A DNA stretch of 64,000 nucleotides from Affinirhizobium straminoryzae (GCF_007004135.1 NZ_VJMG01000018.1:1-64000); one strand, 5' to 3'. Numbered from the stretch's first letter, positions 43,691-52,946 are shown. The notes: a model not told the origin generated them from the sequence alone. Program-made: numbers and translations.

Positions 43691-45349
43691 ATGACGACCC
43701 CGACGATCGATAGGCCCATCCCCGGCTCCCGATACGGCGCGCGCCGCGCCTGTCCCCCGATGCTCTCCGCCCTGCTGTTCCTGCTGGTCGGCGCGACCAT
43801 TCTCAACCTGCCGGATCATCCGGGTGCGCTGAAGGTGGAATTCTTCCTGCGCCTGCCGCTGGAGGTGCCGGCCCTTGGCGTGCTGCTGCTGTTGCCCGGC
43901 CGGCGCTGGAAGCGGGTGCTGACCGGTGTCGTCACGCTGCTGGCCACCCTCATCCTGTGTCTCAAGCTTGCCGATATCGGCACGCAGGCGGCCTTCCAGC
44001 GTCCCTTCAACCCCTATCTCGACGGCAAGATGCTGCGGGACGCCTGGAACATCGCCGCCGGCAATCTCGGTGCGTTCACAGCATTTCTCGGCGTCGTGGC
44101 GGCGCTGCTGGGGCTCGCCCTCGTGATCCTGCTGTTGCGGCAGGCGATGGCCGGGCTCGCGCGGCTTGAAGGCCGGCCCCGCCACCTCGGCCTTGCCGCC
44201 GCCGCAGCGCTGCTTGCCATCGGCGGCCTGCTGCACGGCAAAGACGCGGACCTGCCGGTCACCGCCGAGGCGGGCCCCTATCTCTCCGAACGCCTGCAGC
44301 TGATCGTCGCCTCGGTGCGCGATCTCCAGGCCTTCGACCGCGAACTCGCCGAGGCCCGGGGACCGCAGAGCGGCCAGGGCCTGTTTTCCGCCGTCAGCGG
44401 CCGGGACGTCATCCTGGTCTTCGTCGAATCCTATGGCCAAAGCGCGGTGGAGGATCCGCGTTACGCCCCAACAATCCGCCCGCGCCTGGAGGGCATGCAG
44501 CGCGATCTGGCGGCAGCGGGCTTTGCCAGCGCCAGCACCTGGATCACCTCTCCGACCGTCGGGGGCCTGAGCTGGCTCGCGCATGGCACCTTTCTCTCCG
44601 GCCTCTGGACCGACAGCCAGGCGCGCTACGACCGGCTGATGATCAGCAAGCGCCCCAGCCTCAACCGGCTGTTTGCCGAGGCTGGCTGGGAAAGCGTCGC
44701 GGTGATGCCGGCCATCACCATGGACTGGCCGCAATCGGCCTATTACGGCTATGACCGGATCCTTGCCGCCGCCGATCTCGGCTATCGCGGAAAACCCTTC
44801 AACTGGATCACCATGCCGGACCAGTACACGCTGTCTGCCTTCCAGCGCAGGGTGCGCGACACACCAGACCGCAAGCCGGTGATGGCGCAGGTGGTGCTGA
44901 TCTCCTCGCATGCGCCCTGGACGCCGGTCGCGCATCTCGTCGATTGGGACACGATCGGCGACGGAAGGATTTTCGACGCGCAGGCCACCGGCGACCAGCC
45001 GCCGGCCGTGGTCTGGGCCGACCCGGACAATGTGCGCCGCCACTATCTCGAAACGATCGATTACAGCCTTGCAGCGCTTGGCAGCTATATCGCCCGCGAT
45101 GGCGGCGACGCGCTGTTCCTCATCATCGGCGATCATCAGCCGGCCGCGATCGTCACCGGGCCGCAGGCCTCGCGCGCGGTGCCGCTGCATGTGGTGAGCC
45201 GCGACAAGGCCCTTGTCGCCCGCTTCGAGAAGGATGGCTTTGCCGCCGGCCTCGTGCCGCCCTCCGCCCTGCCCGCCACCCGGATGGACAGCCTGCGCGA
45301 CCGGCTGATCCGCCTTTTGTCCGGCGCACCGCTTCCATCACAGGGGTGA
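43691..45349 (+). CDS. Membrane-anchored sulfatase / alkaline-phosphatase-superfamily protein
   Basis: 552 aa. Four or so transmembrane segments within residues 20-190 and an extracytoplasmic catalytic domain from about 235 (DVILVFVESYGQSAV, metal-binding Glu; SPTVGGLSWLAHGTFLSG with a Thr or Ser nucleophile; IIGDHQP Asp-His). The layout is that of LtaS, phosphoethanolamine transferases and OpgB, which transfer head groups from phospholipids outside the membrane, rather than that of soluble sulfatases with a formylglycine Cys motif. Substrate unknown; the neighbours suggest lipid modification. Confidence 0.85.
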   Translation: MTTPTIDRPIPGSRYGARRACPPMLSALLFLLVGATILNLPDHPGALKVEFFLRLPLEVPALGVLLLLPGRRWKRVLTGVVTLLATLILCLKLADIGTQAAFQRPFNPYLDGKMLRDAWNIAAGNLGAFTAFLGVVAALLGLALVILLLRQAMAGLARLEGRPRHLGLAAAAALLAIGGLLHGKDADLPVTAEAGPYLSERLQLIVASVRDLQAFDRELAEARGPQSGQGLFSAVSGRDVILVFVESYGQSAVEDPRYAPTIRPRLEGMQRDLAAAGFASASTWITSPTVGGLSWLAHGTFLSGLWTDSQARYDRLMISKRPSLNRLFAEAGWESVAVMPAITMDWPQSAYYGYDRILAAADLGYRGKPFNWITMPDQYTLSAFQRRVRDTPDRKPVMAQVVLISSHAPWTPVAHLVDWDTIGDGRIFDAQATGDQPPAVVWADPDNVRRHYLETIDYSLAALGSYIARDGGDALFLIIGDHQPAAIVTGPQASRAVPLHVVSRDKALVARFEKDGFAAGLVPPSALPATRMDSLRDRLIRLLSGAPLPSQG

Positions 45350-45419
45350 ATCGAAGCCAGCCGACCGATTCAAAACTCTCGTTGGACAGCGAGGGCGCCG
45401 GCTTGCGAATCTTGCCCCC

Positions 45420-45677
45420 ATGCAAAACGACAGCTTTCCGGTCTTTCTCGGCCACCGCATCGACCCGGCGCGCAACATGGCGCGCTTCTATCTGATCGCC
45501 ATCGAAACCAACCTGTTCGGCGAAACCTGTCTGCGCCGCACCTGGGGCCGCATCGGCACGCGGGGCCGGATCGCCGAGGAGATCTTTGCCGATGCCGCCA
45601 GCGCCGAACAGGCCATGGCGGCGCTTGCCCGGCGCAAGCAGCAGCGAGGCTATCGGGTGGCGGGGCAGGGTTTGTGA
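45420..45677 (+). CDS. WGR-domain mini-protein
   Basis: 85 aa consisting of little but a WGR domain (ARFYLIAIETNLFGETCLRR followed by TWGRIGTRGRIAEEIF). WGR domains occur in PARPs, MolR-type proteins and short rhizobial proteins and are thought to bind nucleic acids or participate in assembly. No catalytic part is present. It starts 70 bases after the sulfatase and is followed by repeats. Confidence 0.85.
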   Translation: MQNDSFPVFLGHRIDPARNMARFYLIAIETNLFGETCLRRTWGRIGTRGRIAEEIFADAASAEQAMAALARRKQQRGYRVAGQGL

Positions 45678-46096
45678 GGGGGCGGACGGGTCAGCCCCTC
45701 CCCCTTGCGGGGAGGGGGTGGGGAGGGGTCTTTTTGAAGCTTGCGGAAAGTTCTGTGGCAGGCCAAACCGCGTGTCTCGGCCCATCCTTCGGACACCACC
45801 ACATTAAACTTACGGGCAAAAACCCCCTCTGGCTGCCGCTTGGGGTCGAGCCGCGTGTCTCGACCCGTCCTTCGGACCCCACCACAAGGGGGGAGACCCC
45901 GTGTGGCACCGCCTTGCCCCAATCGGCCCGCAGACGGTGATGGGGTCGCGGGCGTTGCGGCCAGGTCAGCCCCTCCCCCTTGTGTGGAGGGGTTGGGGAG
46001 GGGTCTTTTTCGGGGAGCGCACCATCCATGCGCCCTCCCCTGTCGCATCCCCGACATGCAGAGCGGCTAATCAGCCACTCCCATGAGGATTGCGCG
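45678..46096. repeat. Composite intergenic repeat: direct repeats flanking an inverted copy of the 41.5-kb block
   Basis: 419 bases. TCAGCCCCTCCCCCTTG...GGGGAGGGGTCTTTTT occurs at 45691-45735 and again at about 45966-46010 as a direct repeat. Between them lies GGCAAAAACCCCCTCTGGCT through CGACCCGTCCTTCGGACCCC to about 45899, the reverse complement of the element at about 41446-41590. The arrangement looks like nested insertion of one repeat family into another. Confidence 0.65.
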
Positions 46097-47077
46097 ATGA
46101 CGACATTGCAGGAAGTGGCGGAGCGGGCAGGCTGTTCGCTGGCAACGGCGAGCCGGGCGCTGAACGCCTCCGGCTCGGTCAGCCAGACGGCGATGCGGCG
46201 CGTGCGCAAGGCGGCGGCCGATCTCGGCTACCGCGTGCCGCCGCCCGCCACGCGTCGCGCCGCGGGCCGTCCGGTGATCGGCGTGCTGATCCCGAGCGTC
46301 ACCAATCCGGTGTTTGCCGCCTCGCTCTCCTCGATCCAGAATCGCATGCTGGTGGCCGGCCACGGCGTGCTGATCGCCCAGTCGAACTATGATCCCGTGC
46401 AGGAGGCCGATGCCGTGGCGGCGCTGCTGACCGAACGGCCGACGGGACTGATCCTCACCCTCTGCGATGCCGAAAACAGCCGGGTGCTGAAGCAGCCGCT
46501 GCCGCCGACCGTGCTGTTGAACAACCGCCCGACGACGGGTTTTCCCGCCGCCGTGACGGTGGACAATCGCGAGGCCGGACGCCTCATCACCCGCCATCTC
46601 GTCACGCTCGGCCACCGGCGCATCCTGTTCATTTCCGGCGATTTCCGCGCTTCCGACCGGGCCAGGCTGCGCTATGACGGGTATCTGGACGTGCTGCGGC
46701 AGGAGGGCCTGCCGGATTTTGCCGCGTTGCAGATCCCCTTCATCGGCGCGCCCGACCAGCTCGACCTGTCGCCGGCGCTGGCAGAGATCGCGCCGAGCGC
46801 CATCATCGCCTCCAACGACCTGCTCGCCTGCGGGGTGATCGGCGCGCTGCGCCGCCTCGGCCTCAGCGTCCCCGGCGACATCTCGGTCGCCGGCTTCGAC
46901 GGCATCGCCATCGGCCAGCTGATGGACCCGGCGCTCACCACCATCGAAATGCCGGATGCCAGCATGGGGGCGGTGGCCGCCTCGCTGCTGCTCGACATCG
47001 CCGACAACGGCGCCGCCCCCCGCCATCTGGAAGTCGGGTTTTCGTTGAGAACCGGCGGCACCGCGCGGCGGGTCTGA
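46097..47077 (+). CDS. LacI-family transcriptional regulator (second)
   Basis: 326 aa from ATG 46097 (GAGGA 8-9 bases upstream). Helix-turn-helix TLQEVAERAGCSLATASRAL at the N-terminus, then the PBP-like core IGVLIPSVTNPVFAASL, LGHRRILFISGDF and PGDISVAGFDGIAIG. It lies beside the Ugp-like ABC/phosphoesterase operon (minus strand) and is the best local candidate regulator for it, though a BPSL0067-like gene intervenes. Confidence 0.92.
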   Translation: MTTLQEVAERAGCSLATASRALNASGSVSQTAMRRVRKAAADLGYRVPPPATRRAAGRPVIGVLIPSVTNPVFAASLSSIQNRMLVAGHGVLIAQSNYDPVQEADAVAALLTERPTGLILTLCDAENSRVLKQPLPPTVLLNNRPTTGFPAAVTVDNREAGRLITRHLVTLGHRRILFISGDFRASDRARLRYDGYLDVLRQEGLPDFAALQIPFIGAPDQLDLSPALAEIAPSAIIASNDLLACGVIGALRRLGLSVPGDISVAGFDGIAIGQLMDPALTTIEMPDASMGAVAASLLLDIADNGAAPRHLEVGFSLRTGGTARRV

Positions 47078-47100
47078 CGGGCGACGCGACACCGCGTGGG

Positions 47101-47505
47101 TTATTCAATGATATAAAAGCACTCCGCCCGGTTGGAGCGCCTGCGTGTGACGGACTGGCCGGTGCGGATGGTGCGCTGCCTCACCTCGCCCTGCTTGTTC
47201 CACTGATCGAGAACCTCGATGCCGGCTTCGCTGTGGGAGAGGTAGATCGCGGCGTGCTGCCCCAGATCATCCGTCACATTGTATTTTCCGTCCGCGAAAG
47301 TGGCGATGGCCGTGCCCCGCGCAATCTCGTCCGACCCGCACTCCATCACCCGGCGACCGGGATGCCACGACGCGGTTTGTGGCGCCCCCGTCGCCTGCCG
47401 GACGAACTCCACGCATTCGGTATTGCCCTTGGCATTGGCAAAGCGGCCGCGACCAAAGACATCGGCCTCGCTGATCTGCAGGAGATAGGCCATCCGCACC
47501 CCCAT
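47101..47505 (-). CDS. BPSL0067-family protein (NlpC/CHAP-like fold)
   Basis: 134 aa from the ATG at 47505 (GGTGA 3-7 bases upstream); longer (GTG 47523) and shorter (ATG 47493) starts are possible. Recognised by TECVEFVRQATGAPQTASWHPGR-type N-half (C31), TAIATFADGKYN, H84 in QHAAIYLS, and the end VLDQWNKQG...RSNRAECFYIIE. BPSL0067-like proteins have a cysteine-peptidase fold and resemble peptidoglycan amidases/toxins; activity is unproven. No signal peptide. It sits next to an AT-rich patch, and no immunity gene is obvious, so recent acquisition is suspected. Confidence 0.7.
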   Translation of the reverse strand: MGVRMAYLLQISEADVFGRGRFANAKGNTECVEFVRQATGAPQTASWHPGRRVMECGSDEIARGTAIATFADGKYNVTDDLGQHAAIYLSHSEAGIEVLDQWNKQGEVRQRTIRTGQSVTRRRSNRAECFYIIE

Positions 47506-47743
47506 TGTCACCGGATGCATCACGACAGTGAAACATGGAATATAATTTATTTTTTGCTAGAAATTTTCAATCAAAATCATCGGAAATACGCATACTGAAT
47601 ATCGACAACATATATTTACGGCTCGATCTCGCAATGGAGAAGGCGAGTCCTGCTTTTTTATTTGATCTCCTTTCTCGAAAAATAGAAAACCCGCCATGCA
47701 GATACACGGCGGGCTGTTTGTCCTTCGCAAAGAGCAGTGCGGT
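47506..47743. other. AT-rich spacer with minus-strand terminator
   Basis: 238 bases, of which about 47530-47690 is visibly AT-rich, in contrast to all surrounding genes. It includes the terminator of the ABC operon at its right end. A 137-codon plus-strand frame (47535-47948) runs into the binding-protein gene and changes composition halfway, so it is not accepted as a gene. Confidence 0.5.
47676..47713 (-). terminator. Intrinsic terminator of the Ugp-like ABC operon
   Basis: Read on the minus strand, CCCGCCGTG pairs with CATGGCGGG (positions 47713-47705 and 47698-47690; one G-U pair) around a 6-base loop, followed by TTTTCTATTTTT (47689 downwards). It lies 31 bases after the stop of the binding-protein gene. 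Confidence 0.85.
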
Positions 47744-49012
47744 TTACGTGCGCGGCAGCAGGCGCTTTACCTCCTTGGCGGCATCGTCCAGAGCCTGCTG
47801 CGGGGTGGCGGACTGGTCGACGACGCGGGAGATGTTGTCGACGATGGTCTGCGTCACGCGCACGCCGTTCGAACCCGGGAAAGCATACCAGGGGATCATG
47901 CGCGGCATCTGGTTGAGGCCGGCGAGGAAGAGCGGGTTTTCCTTGTAGAAGTTGCCGAGATAATCCGACGACTTGGCGGCCAGCTCGTTGTTCGGCACGT
48001 AGCCGGTGCCGGGAACGACGACGGAAGCGCCATAGGGGCCGGCGGCGAACTTGGCGAACTTCCAGGCGGCGGCCTGCTTGGCGGCGTCATCGGTCAGGAT
48101 GACGACGGCATTGCCGCCGGTCGGCAGCTTGCCGTTTGCCGGGTCGATCAGCGGGATCGCGGCAGTGCGCAGGTCGAACTTGCCGCCGACATTCTTGATG
48201 GTGTTGCGCAGCGCGCCGGTGGTCTGGAAGGTGAAGCCCACCTTGCCGGCCACGAAGGCCTGTTCGCCCGCCGCCTTGGTGAAGACCGGCATGCCGGCTT
48301 CCTTGACCATGCGGTCGATGATGGTCATGGCCTTCAGGCCTTCCGGACCGTTGAAGGCCACCTGGCCCTCGTCCTTGGAGAGCATGGTGCCACCGGCGCC
48401 GAACAGCAGCGCGGAGAACATCCAGTCATCGCCCTGCCAGCGGAAGTCGATGGAATCGACGCCATTGCCGAGCGCCTTGATCTTCTTGCCGAGTTCGATC
48501 ACCTCGTCCCAGGTCTTCGGCGGCTGGTCCGGATTGCCGCCGGCAGCCTTCACCAGATCGGCATTGTAATACATGATCGGGTTGGAGGTCGCGAAAGCGA
48601 GGCCCACCTGCTTGCCGTTGACCTGGGCAAGTTTCAGGATGGTGTCGGAGAAGCCCTGATCCGCCATGCTCTGCTTGTCTTTCGCGATCATCGGGCCGAG
48701 ATCGACCGGGATATCGCGCTCGTTGACCATGCGCAGGCGGTTGAGGCCGATGAAGGTCACGTCAGGCATTTCGGCCGTGCCGGCCTGGCGCATGATGGTC
48801 TGGATGCCTTCTTCGTAGGTGGCCGAGGGATTGGCGAACTGGATCTTGATGTCCGGGTTCTCGTCCATGAACTTCTTCGAGATCGTGTCCATCACGTCCT
48901 TGAAGAAACCGGGCATCGGGTAATGCACGGTCAGCACCGTGTCTGCCTTTGCCGGCAGGGCAAAGGCCATGGTGACGGCGGCGGCCGCCAGGATTTTCTT
49001 GAAATGCTGCAT
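47744..49012 (-). CDS. ABC transporter solute-binding protein, family 1 (UgpB-like)
   Basis: 422 aa. A Sec signal (cleavage near ALPAKA-DT, residue 23) precedes a bi-lobed binding fold (TVLTVHYPMPGFFKDVMDTI; NPIMYYNADLVKAAGGNPDQ; KTWDEVIELGKKI; AFVAGKVGFTFQTTGAL). Resembles UgpB, which captures sn-glycerol-3-phosphate and glycerophosphodiesters, but sugar specificity cannot be excluded. It is the last gene of the unit led by the phosphoesterase, with a terminator after it. Highest expected expression of the set. Confidence 0.9.
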   Translation of the reverse strand: MQHFKKILAAAAVTMAFALPAKADTVLTVHYPMPGFFKDVMDTISKKFMDENPDIKIQFANPSATYEEGIQTIMRQAGTAEMPDVTFIGLNRLRMVNERDIPVDLGPMIAKDKQSMADQGFSDTILKLAQVNGKQVGLAFATSNPIMYYNADLVKAAGGNPDQPPKTWDEVIELGKKIKALGNGVDSIDFRWQGDDWMFSALLFGAGGTMLSKDEGQVAFNGPEGLKAMTIIDRMVKEAGMPVFTKAAGEQAFVAGKVGFTFQTTGALRNTIKNVGGKFDLRTAAIPLIDPANGKLPTGGNAVVILTDDAAKQAAAWKFAKFAAGPYGASVVVPGTGYVPNNELAAKSSDYLGNFYKENPLFLAGLNQMPRMIPWYAFPGSNGVRVTQTIVDNISRVVDQSATPQQALDDAAKEVKRLLPRT

Positions 49013-49044
49013 GGCAGGTCTCCAGTGGGATGGGATTGAACCGG

Positions 49045-49881
49045 TCAGCCCTTCAGACCGGTCATGGTGATGCCCTCGACGAAGCGTTTCTGTGCCAGCA
49101 GGAAGGCGGCGACGAGGGGAAGCGTGATGATGAGGGTGGCGGCCATCAGCGCGCCGTAATCGTCTCCGGCTTCGGCGGCGCGGAAATAGAGAAGGCCGAG
49201 CGGCGGCGTGGCATAGGCCTGGTTGGAGACGACGATCAGCGGCCAGTAGAGGTCGTTCCAGTGGGCGACGACCGAGAAGATGGCAAAGGCGGTGACCGCC
49301 GGCCAGGCATTCGGCACGATGACGCGCGCCACGATGCCAAGCTCCGACATGCCGTCCAGCCGCGCCGCGTGGATCAGGTCGTCCGGCATGGCCCGGAAGA
49401 ACTGCAGGAACAGGAAGATGCCGAACACCGAGATCGAGAACGGGGCGACCAGCGCGACATAGCTGTTGAGAACCGAGAGCTTATCGAAGGCGACATAGAG
49501 CGGCAGGGCGGTGGCATGGATCGGCACCAGCAGACCCAGCATCACCAGCGCCATCATCAGCTTCGCGGCGGGAAACTTCAGCTTGGCCAGCGCATAGGCG
49601 CAGGGCACCGCGATCACCACCTGGAAGACGAGGATCAACCCGCAGACCACCACGCCGTTCCACAACAGCCGCGGCATCGAGACCCGCGAAAACGCCTTGG
49701 CAAAATTCTGCAGGAAATAGGGCTGGTCCGGGATCAGCGACAGCGAGGAGGTGAAGATCTCGCTCTGCGCCTTGCCGGAGGTGGAAACCATGAAGATGTA
49801 GGGCGCAAGAAAGATCAGCGCGCCGAGAATGAGAAGGCCGAGACGTAAGGCGCGGCCGAGCGTGAAGGGAGCAGCGGTCAT
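49045..49881 (-). CDS. ABC transporter permease (MalG/UgpE-like)
   Basis: 278 aa from the ATG at 49881 (the frame is open far upstream, but that overlaps the other permease). Six membrane segments, EAA-type loop HAARLDGMSELGIVARVIVP. The C-terminal end MTGLKG is the usual UgpE/MalG end. ATGA overlap with the preceding permease; 32 bases before the binding-protein gene. Confidence 0.92.
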   Translation of the reverse strand: MTAAPFTLGRALRLGLLILGALIFLAPYIFMVSTSGKAQSEIFTSSLSLIPDQPYFLQNFAKAFSRVSMPRLLWNGVVVCGLILVFQVVIAVPCAYALAKLKFPAAKLMMALVMLGLLVPIHATALPLYVAFDKLSVLNSYVALVAPFSISVFGIFLFLQFFRAMPDDLIHAARLDGMSELGIVARVIVPNAWPAVTAFAIFSVVAHWNDLYWPLIVVSNQAYATPPLGLLYFRAAEAGDDYGALMAATLIITLPLVAAFLLAQKRFVEGITMTGLKG

Positions 49882-50804
49882 GCGTAATGCACCTCCCGGT
49901 CCAGCAGGCGGTATTGCAGCACCATCAGCACCACCAGCACCGCGAGGAAGACGACGGTCATGGCCGAGGCATAGCCGACGCGCAGATAGACGAAGCCTTC
50001 CTGATAGATGGTGAAAAGCAGCACTTCGGAAGCCTTGTTCGGGCCGCCCTCGGTCAGCGTCTTCACCGTTTCGAACACTTTGACCGCATTGATGATGCTG
50101 ATGGTGATGACGAAGAGCGTGGTCGGCCCCAGCATCGGCCAGGTGACGAGGAGAAAGCGGTCGAGCGCGGATTTCGCGCCGTCCACTTCGGCGGCGGCAT
50201 AGAGATCGCGCGGAATGGCGGAGAGGCCGGCGAGAAACAGCACCATGTTGAAGCCGGCGCTCTGCCAGATGCCGATGATGGCGAGGCTGTAGAGCACCAT
50301 GTCGGAGGCGCCGAGCCAGTTCGGCCCGGCAAGCCCGATCATCCTCAGACCCGCATTGATCGGCCCGATCGAGGGGTGGAACAGGTATTGCCAGACGGTG
50401 GCCATGGCCACCAGCAGCGAGGCGACCGGCAGGAAATAGGCGGTGCGGAAAAACGAGCGGCCGATCTTTTCGCCTTCGATCAGAAGCGCCAGTGCGAGCC
50501 CGAGCAGCAGCGAGACAGGCGCGACGATCGCCGTATAAAGCGCCGTGTTCGACAGCGATTTCAGGAAGGTGCGGTCGGAGAAGAGTTCCGCATAGTTCTC
50601 GAAACCGACGAAGCGGAAGCTGCCATAGCCCAGTTCGAAATCGGTAAAGCCGAGAAAGACGACGGCAACCATCGGCCCGACGATGAAGGCGAGGATGAGG
50701 ATCACCGCCGGCGCGACCAGCAGCCAAGCGGTGCGCGACTGGCGGCGCGCCTGCACGTCGATCATCGGCGCGGAAAGCGAGGCGGTTGCGGCGAAACTAG
50801 CCAT
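49878..50804 (-). CDS. ABC transporter permease (MalF/UgpA-like)
   Basis: 308 aa, six membrane segments, first at about 27-50 after a cytoplasmic arm. The EAA loop reads AAEVDGAKSALDRFLLVTWP. Pairs with the permease encoded just downstream. Its start overlaps the ATPase gene stop by 8 bases, showing tight coupling in the unit. Confidence 0.92.
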   Translation of the reverse strand: MASFAATASLSAPMIDVQARRQSRTAWLLVAPAVILILAFIVGPMVAVVFLGFTDFELGYGSFRFVGFENYAELFSDRTFLKSLSNTALYTAIVAPVSLLLGLALALLIEGEKIGRSFFRTAYFLPVASLLVAMATVWQYLFHPSIGPINAGLRMIGLAGPNWLGASDMVLYSLAIIGIWQSAGFNMVLFLAGLSAIPRDLYAAAEVDGAKSALDRFLLVTWPMLGPTTLFVITISIINAVKVFETVKTLTEGGPNKASEVLLFTIYQEGFVYLRVGYASAMTVVFLAVLVVLMVLQYRLLDREVHYA

Positions 50805-51972
50805 GAATGCTCTCCCGCACGGTTTCGGTGGTCAGCGCCGCCTCCAGCCGTTCGCCGGTTGCGGCAAACACCAGCATGCGCTCCGGCTCCGGCAACACGG
50901 ACACCGGCATGCCGACGGCGATGCGCCGCGCCTCGGCCGGCGAAAGCTTGGCGAGCATCCCCTCGCCCATGCCATCGAGCCGCACCGAGACGATCACTTC
51001 CGAGCCTAGAAATTCCAGCCGCTCTGCCTGGGCCGGCAGGCCAAAAGCGGGTCCGGAGGCGGCACGCGGCACCACACGGACATGCTCCGGGCGGATGGCG
51101 AGCGTGACCGCCGCGCCGGGCGCAAGCGCCTCGCGCGGCTGGAGCGTGACGGGACCGAAGGCGATCCGGCCATCGGCGCCCACCCGGCTTTCAACGCTGT
51201 TGATGCGCGGCTGGCCGAGGAACCGCGCCACCTCGATATGGCGCGGATCCTCGTAAATGGCCTCGGGCGAAGCGAGCTGAAGAAGGTTGCCGCCGATCAT
51301 CACGGCAACCCGGTCCGCCATCGACAGTGCTTCGGCCTGGTCATGTGTCACGTAAAGGGTGGGAACGCCGGCGCGGCGATGCAGATCGACGATCTCGCCG
51401 CGGGCATGGACGCGCAGGTTGGCGTCGAGGTTGGAGAGCGGCTCGTCCATCAGGAACAGGCTCGGACGGCGCACCATGGCGCGGGCGAGCGCCACGCGCT
51501 GCCGCTGGCCGCCGGACATCTGGCCGGGCTTGCGGTCGAGCAGGTGCTCGATCTTCAGCGCGCGCGCCATCTCGGCCACCTGGTTCTGGATGGTCTTGCG
51601 GATCGCCTTCTGGCCGGGGGCAAGCGCGCCGAGAAGCGGCGTGCGGCCAAGCCGCGACAGCTGACGCATGGCGAGCGGCACGGCAATGTTCTGCCCCGCC
51701 GTCAGATGCGGATAGAGCGCATAGGACTGGAAGACCATCGCCACATTGCGCTCGGCCGCCGGCAGCACGGTGAGTTCGCGCCCGCCCGCTTTCACCGAAC
51801 CGGTGGTCGCCTGTTCGAGGCCGGCGACGATCCGGAGCAGCGTGCTCTTGCCGCAACCGGAGGGACCGACCAGGGCGATGAATTCGCCGGCTTCCGCCTC
51901 AAGCGTGATGCCCTTCAGGATGGCATTGTCACCGAAGGATTTCGTGATGTTGTCGAGGTGCAGCGCGCTCAT
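50797..51972 (-). CDS. ABC transporter ATP-binding protein (UgpC/MalK-type)
   Basis: 391 aa. Walker [10 protein letters not shown] (about 37-45), Q-loop [11 protein letters not shown], signature [14 protein letters not shown], Walker [14 protein letters not shown]-loop THDQAEA; the C-terminal TOBE/regulatory part from about 265. The segment between Q-loop and signature carries an extra ~16 residues (near [17 protein letters not shown]) relative to MalK/UgpC. ATGA overlap with the phosphoesterase gene. Confidence 0.93.
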   Translation of the reverse strand: MSALHLDNITKSFGDNAILKGITLEAEAGEFIALVGPSGCGKSTLLRIVAGLEQATTGSVKAGGRELTVLPAAERNVAMVFQSYALYPHLTAGQNIAVPLAMRQLSRLGRTPLLGALAPGQKAIRKTIQNQVAEMARALKIEHLLDRKPGQMSGGQRQRVALARAMVRRPSLFLMDEPLSNLDANLRVHARGEIVDLHRRAGVPTLYVTHDQAEALSMADRVAVMIGGNLLQLASPEAIYEDPRHIEVARFLGQPRINSVESRVGADGRIAFGPVTLQPREALAPGAAVTLAIRPEHVRVVPRAASGPAFGLPAQAERLEFLGSEVIVSVRLDGMGEGMLAKLSPAEARRIAVGMPVSVLPEPERMLVFAATGERLEAALTTETVRESIHG

Positions 51973-52832
51973 TCCGCCGCCTCCCCCGATGTTCCGGCGT
52001 CACGCAACTCAGCGTCAGGTGCGGCCGGCTTCGGATAGACCTCGTCGATGACGTCATCGATGACATGGGCGACCATGCCCGGCACCGCGACGATCTCGCT
52101 GGAAACCGCAGGCCCCTCGAAGGTGTGGATGACGGCGCCGATCAGCCGCTCGCCGGGCATTTCGCGCTCCAGCCTATCGATGACGAAGGCGGCGGACGGA
52201 CCCCAGACGAAGCGGGTCCCGTTCCATTCGCCCGTCCAGGCCCAGTGCAGGTGGCCGGAGCCGACGAGGCCGACATCGTGGCGCTCCATCATCTCGTAGA
52301 GGCGGGCGCGCGGTGCGGGGCGCACGCTCCAGTAGCCGGTATCGCCCTCATGCGGGTCGTCGACGAAGATCGGCTTGTGGGTGAACAGCGCGATGCGGCG
52401 GGTCCCCGCGCCCGCCATCGCCTCGGCCAGCCAGTCGAGCTGTTCCTGCTCGTCCGCATTGTCCATGCCGAGCAGCAGCGTGTTGAAGCCGATCAGCCGC
52501 CAGCCCTCGATATCGTGGATGAAGCGATCGGCGCCGACGAGACCGTTCCAGCGGTCCAGCCGCTCGCGATTGACCGGCTGGTGCGAGCCCGGCAGATGGC
52601 CGACATCGTGATTGCCGGGCACGATCAGCATCGGCGCGGAGGCCTGGCGCATCAGGTCGAGGCAAAAGGCGATATCGTCCGCCTTGTCGGCCCCGTCGAC
52701 GGTCAGGTCGCCGGTGTGGATGATGAGGTCCGGCTTTTCGGCCTCCAGCCAGTCCAGCAGGGGCGCCCAGTTGCCGTTGAAATGCGTCTTCGACGGGCTG
52801 AAATGGGTATCGGTAATCTGGATGACCTTCAC
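51969..52832 (-). CDS. Calcineurin-like metallophosphoesterase (CpdA/GpdQ type)
   Basis: 287 aa from the GTG at 52832, chosen because GGAG (52844-52841) is 8 bases away; a GTG two codons upstream has a poor spacing. All metal motifs are visible: TDTHFS, HTGDLTVDG, PGNHDVGH, THKP and GSGHLHWAW. GpdQ-like enzymes hydrolyse glycerophosphodiesters, CpdA cyclic AMP. Being the first gene of a Ugp-like importer, hydrolysis of an imported diester is the simplest hypothesis. No signal peptide, so intracellular. Confidence 0.88.
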   Translation of the reverse strand: MKVIQITDTHFSPSKTHFNGNWAPLLDWLEAEKPDLIIHTGDLTVDGADKADDIAFCLDLMRQASAPMLIVPGNHDVGHLPGSHQPVNRERLDRWNGLVGADRFIHDIEGWRLIGFNTLLLGMDNADEQEQLDWLAEAMAGAGTRRIALFTHKPIFVDDPHEGDTGYWSVRPAPRARLYEMMERHDVGLVGSGHLHWAWTGEWNGTRFVWGPSAAFVIDRLEREMPGERLIGAVIHTFEGPAVSSEIVAVPGMVAHVIDDVIDEVYPKPAAPDAELRDAGTSGEAAE

Positions 52833-52946
52833 GTGCACAACTCCGATGCGGGGGCGCCGGGCTTACCGCCCGGCTCTTCATCGGCAGAGGTCATAGAGGC
52901 CGCTGTTGTCAGCCGCGTAACAGGCCTTTCCGTCCTGTTTCCATTT

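Noticed and set aside
47535..47948. A 137-codon plus-strand frame starting in the AT-rich patch
   Set aside because: It starts in AT-rich DNA and ends antisense to the binding-protein gene, crossing its terminator; composition is inconsistent and no family is recognised.
49882..50727. N-terminal extension of the MalG/UgpE-like permease frame upstream of 49881
   Set aside because: It is out-of-frame sequence inside the other permease gene; the ATG at 49881 gives a normal 278-residue permease.
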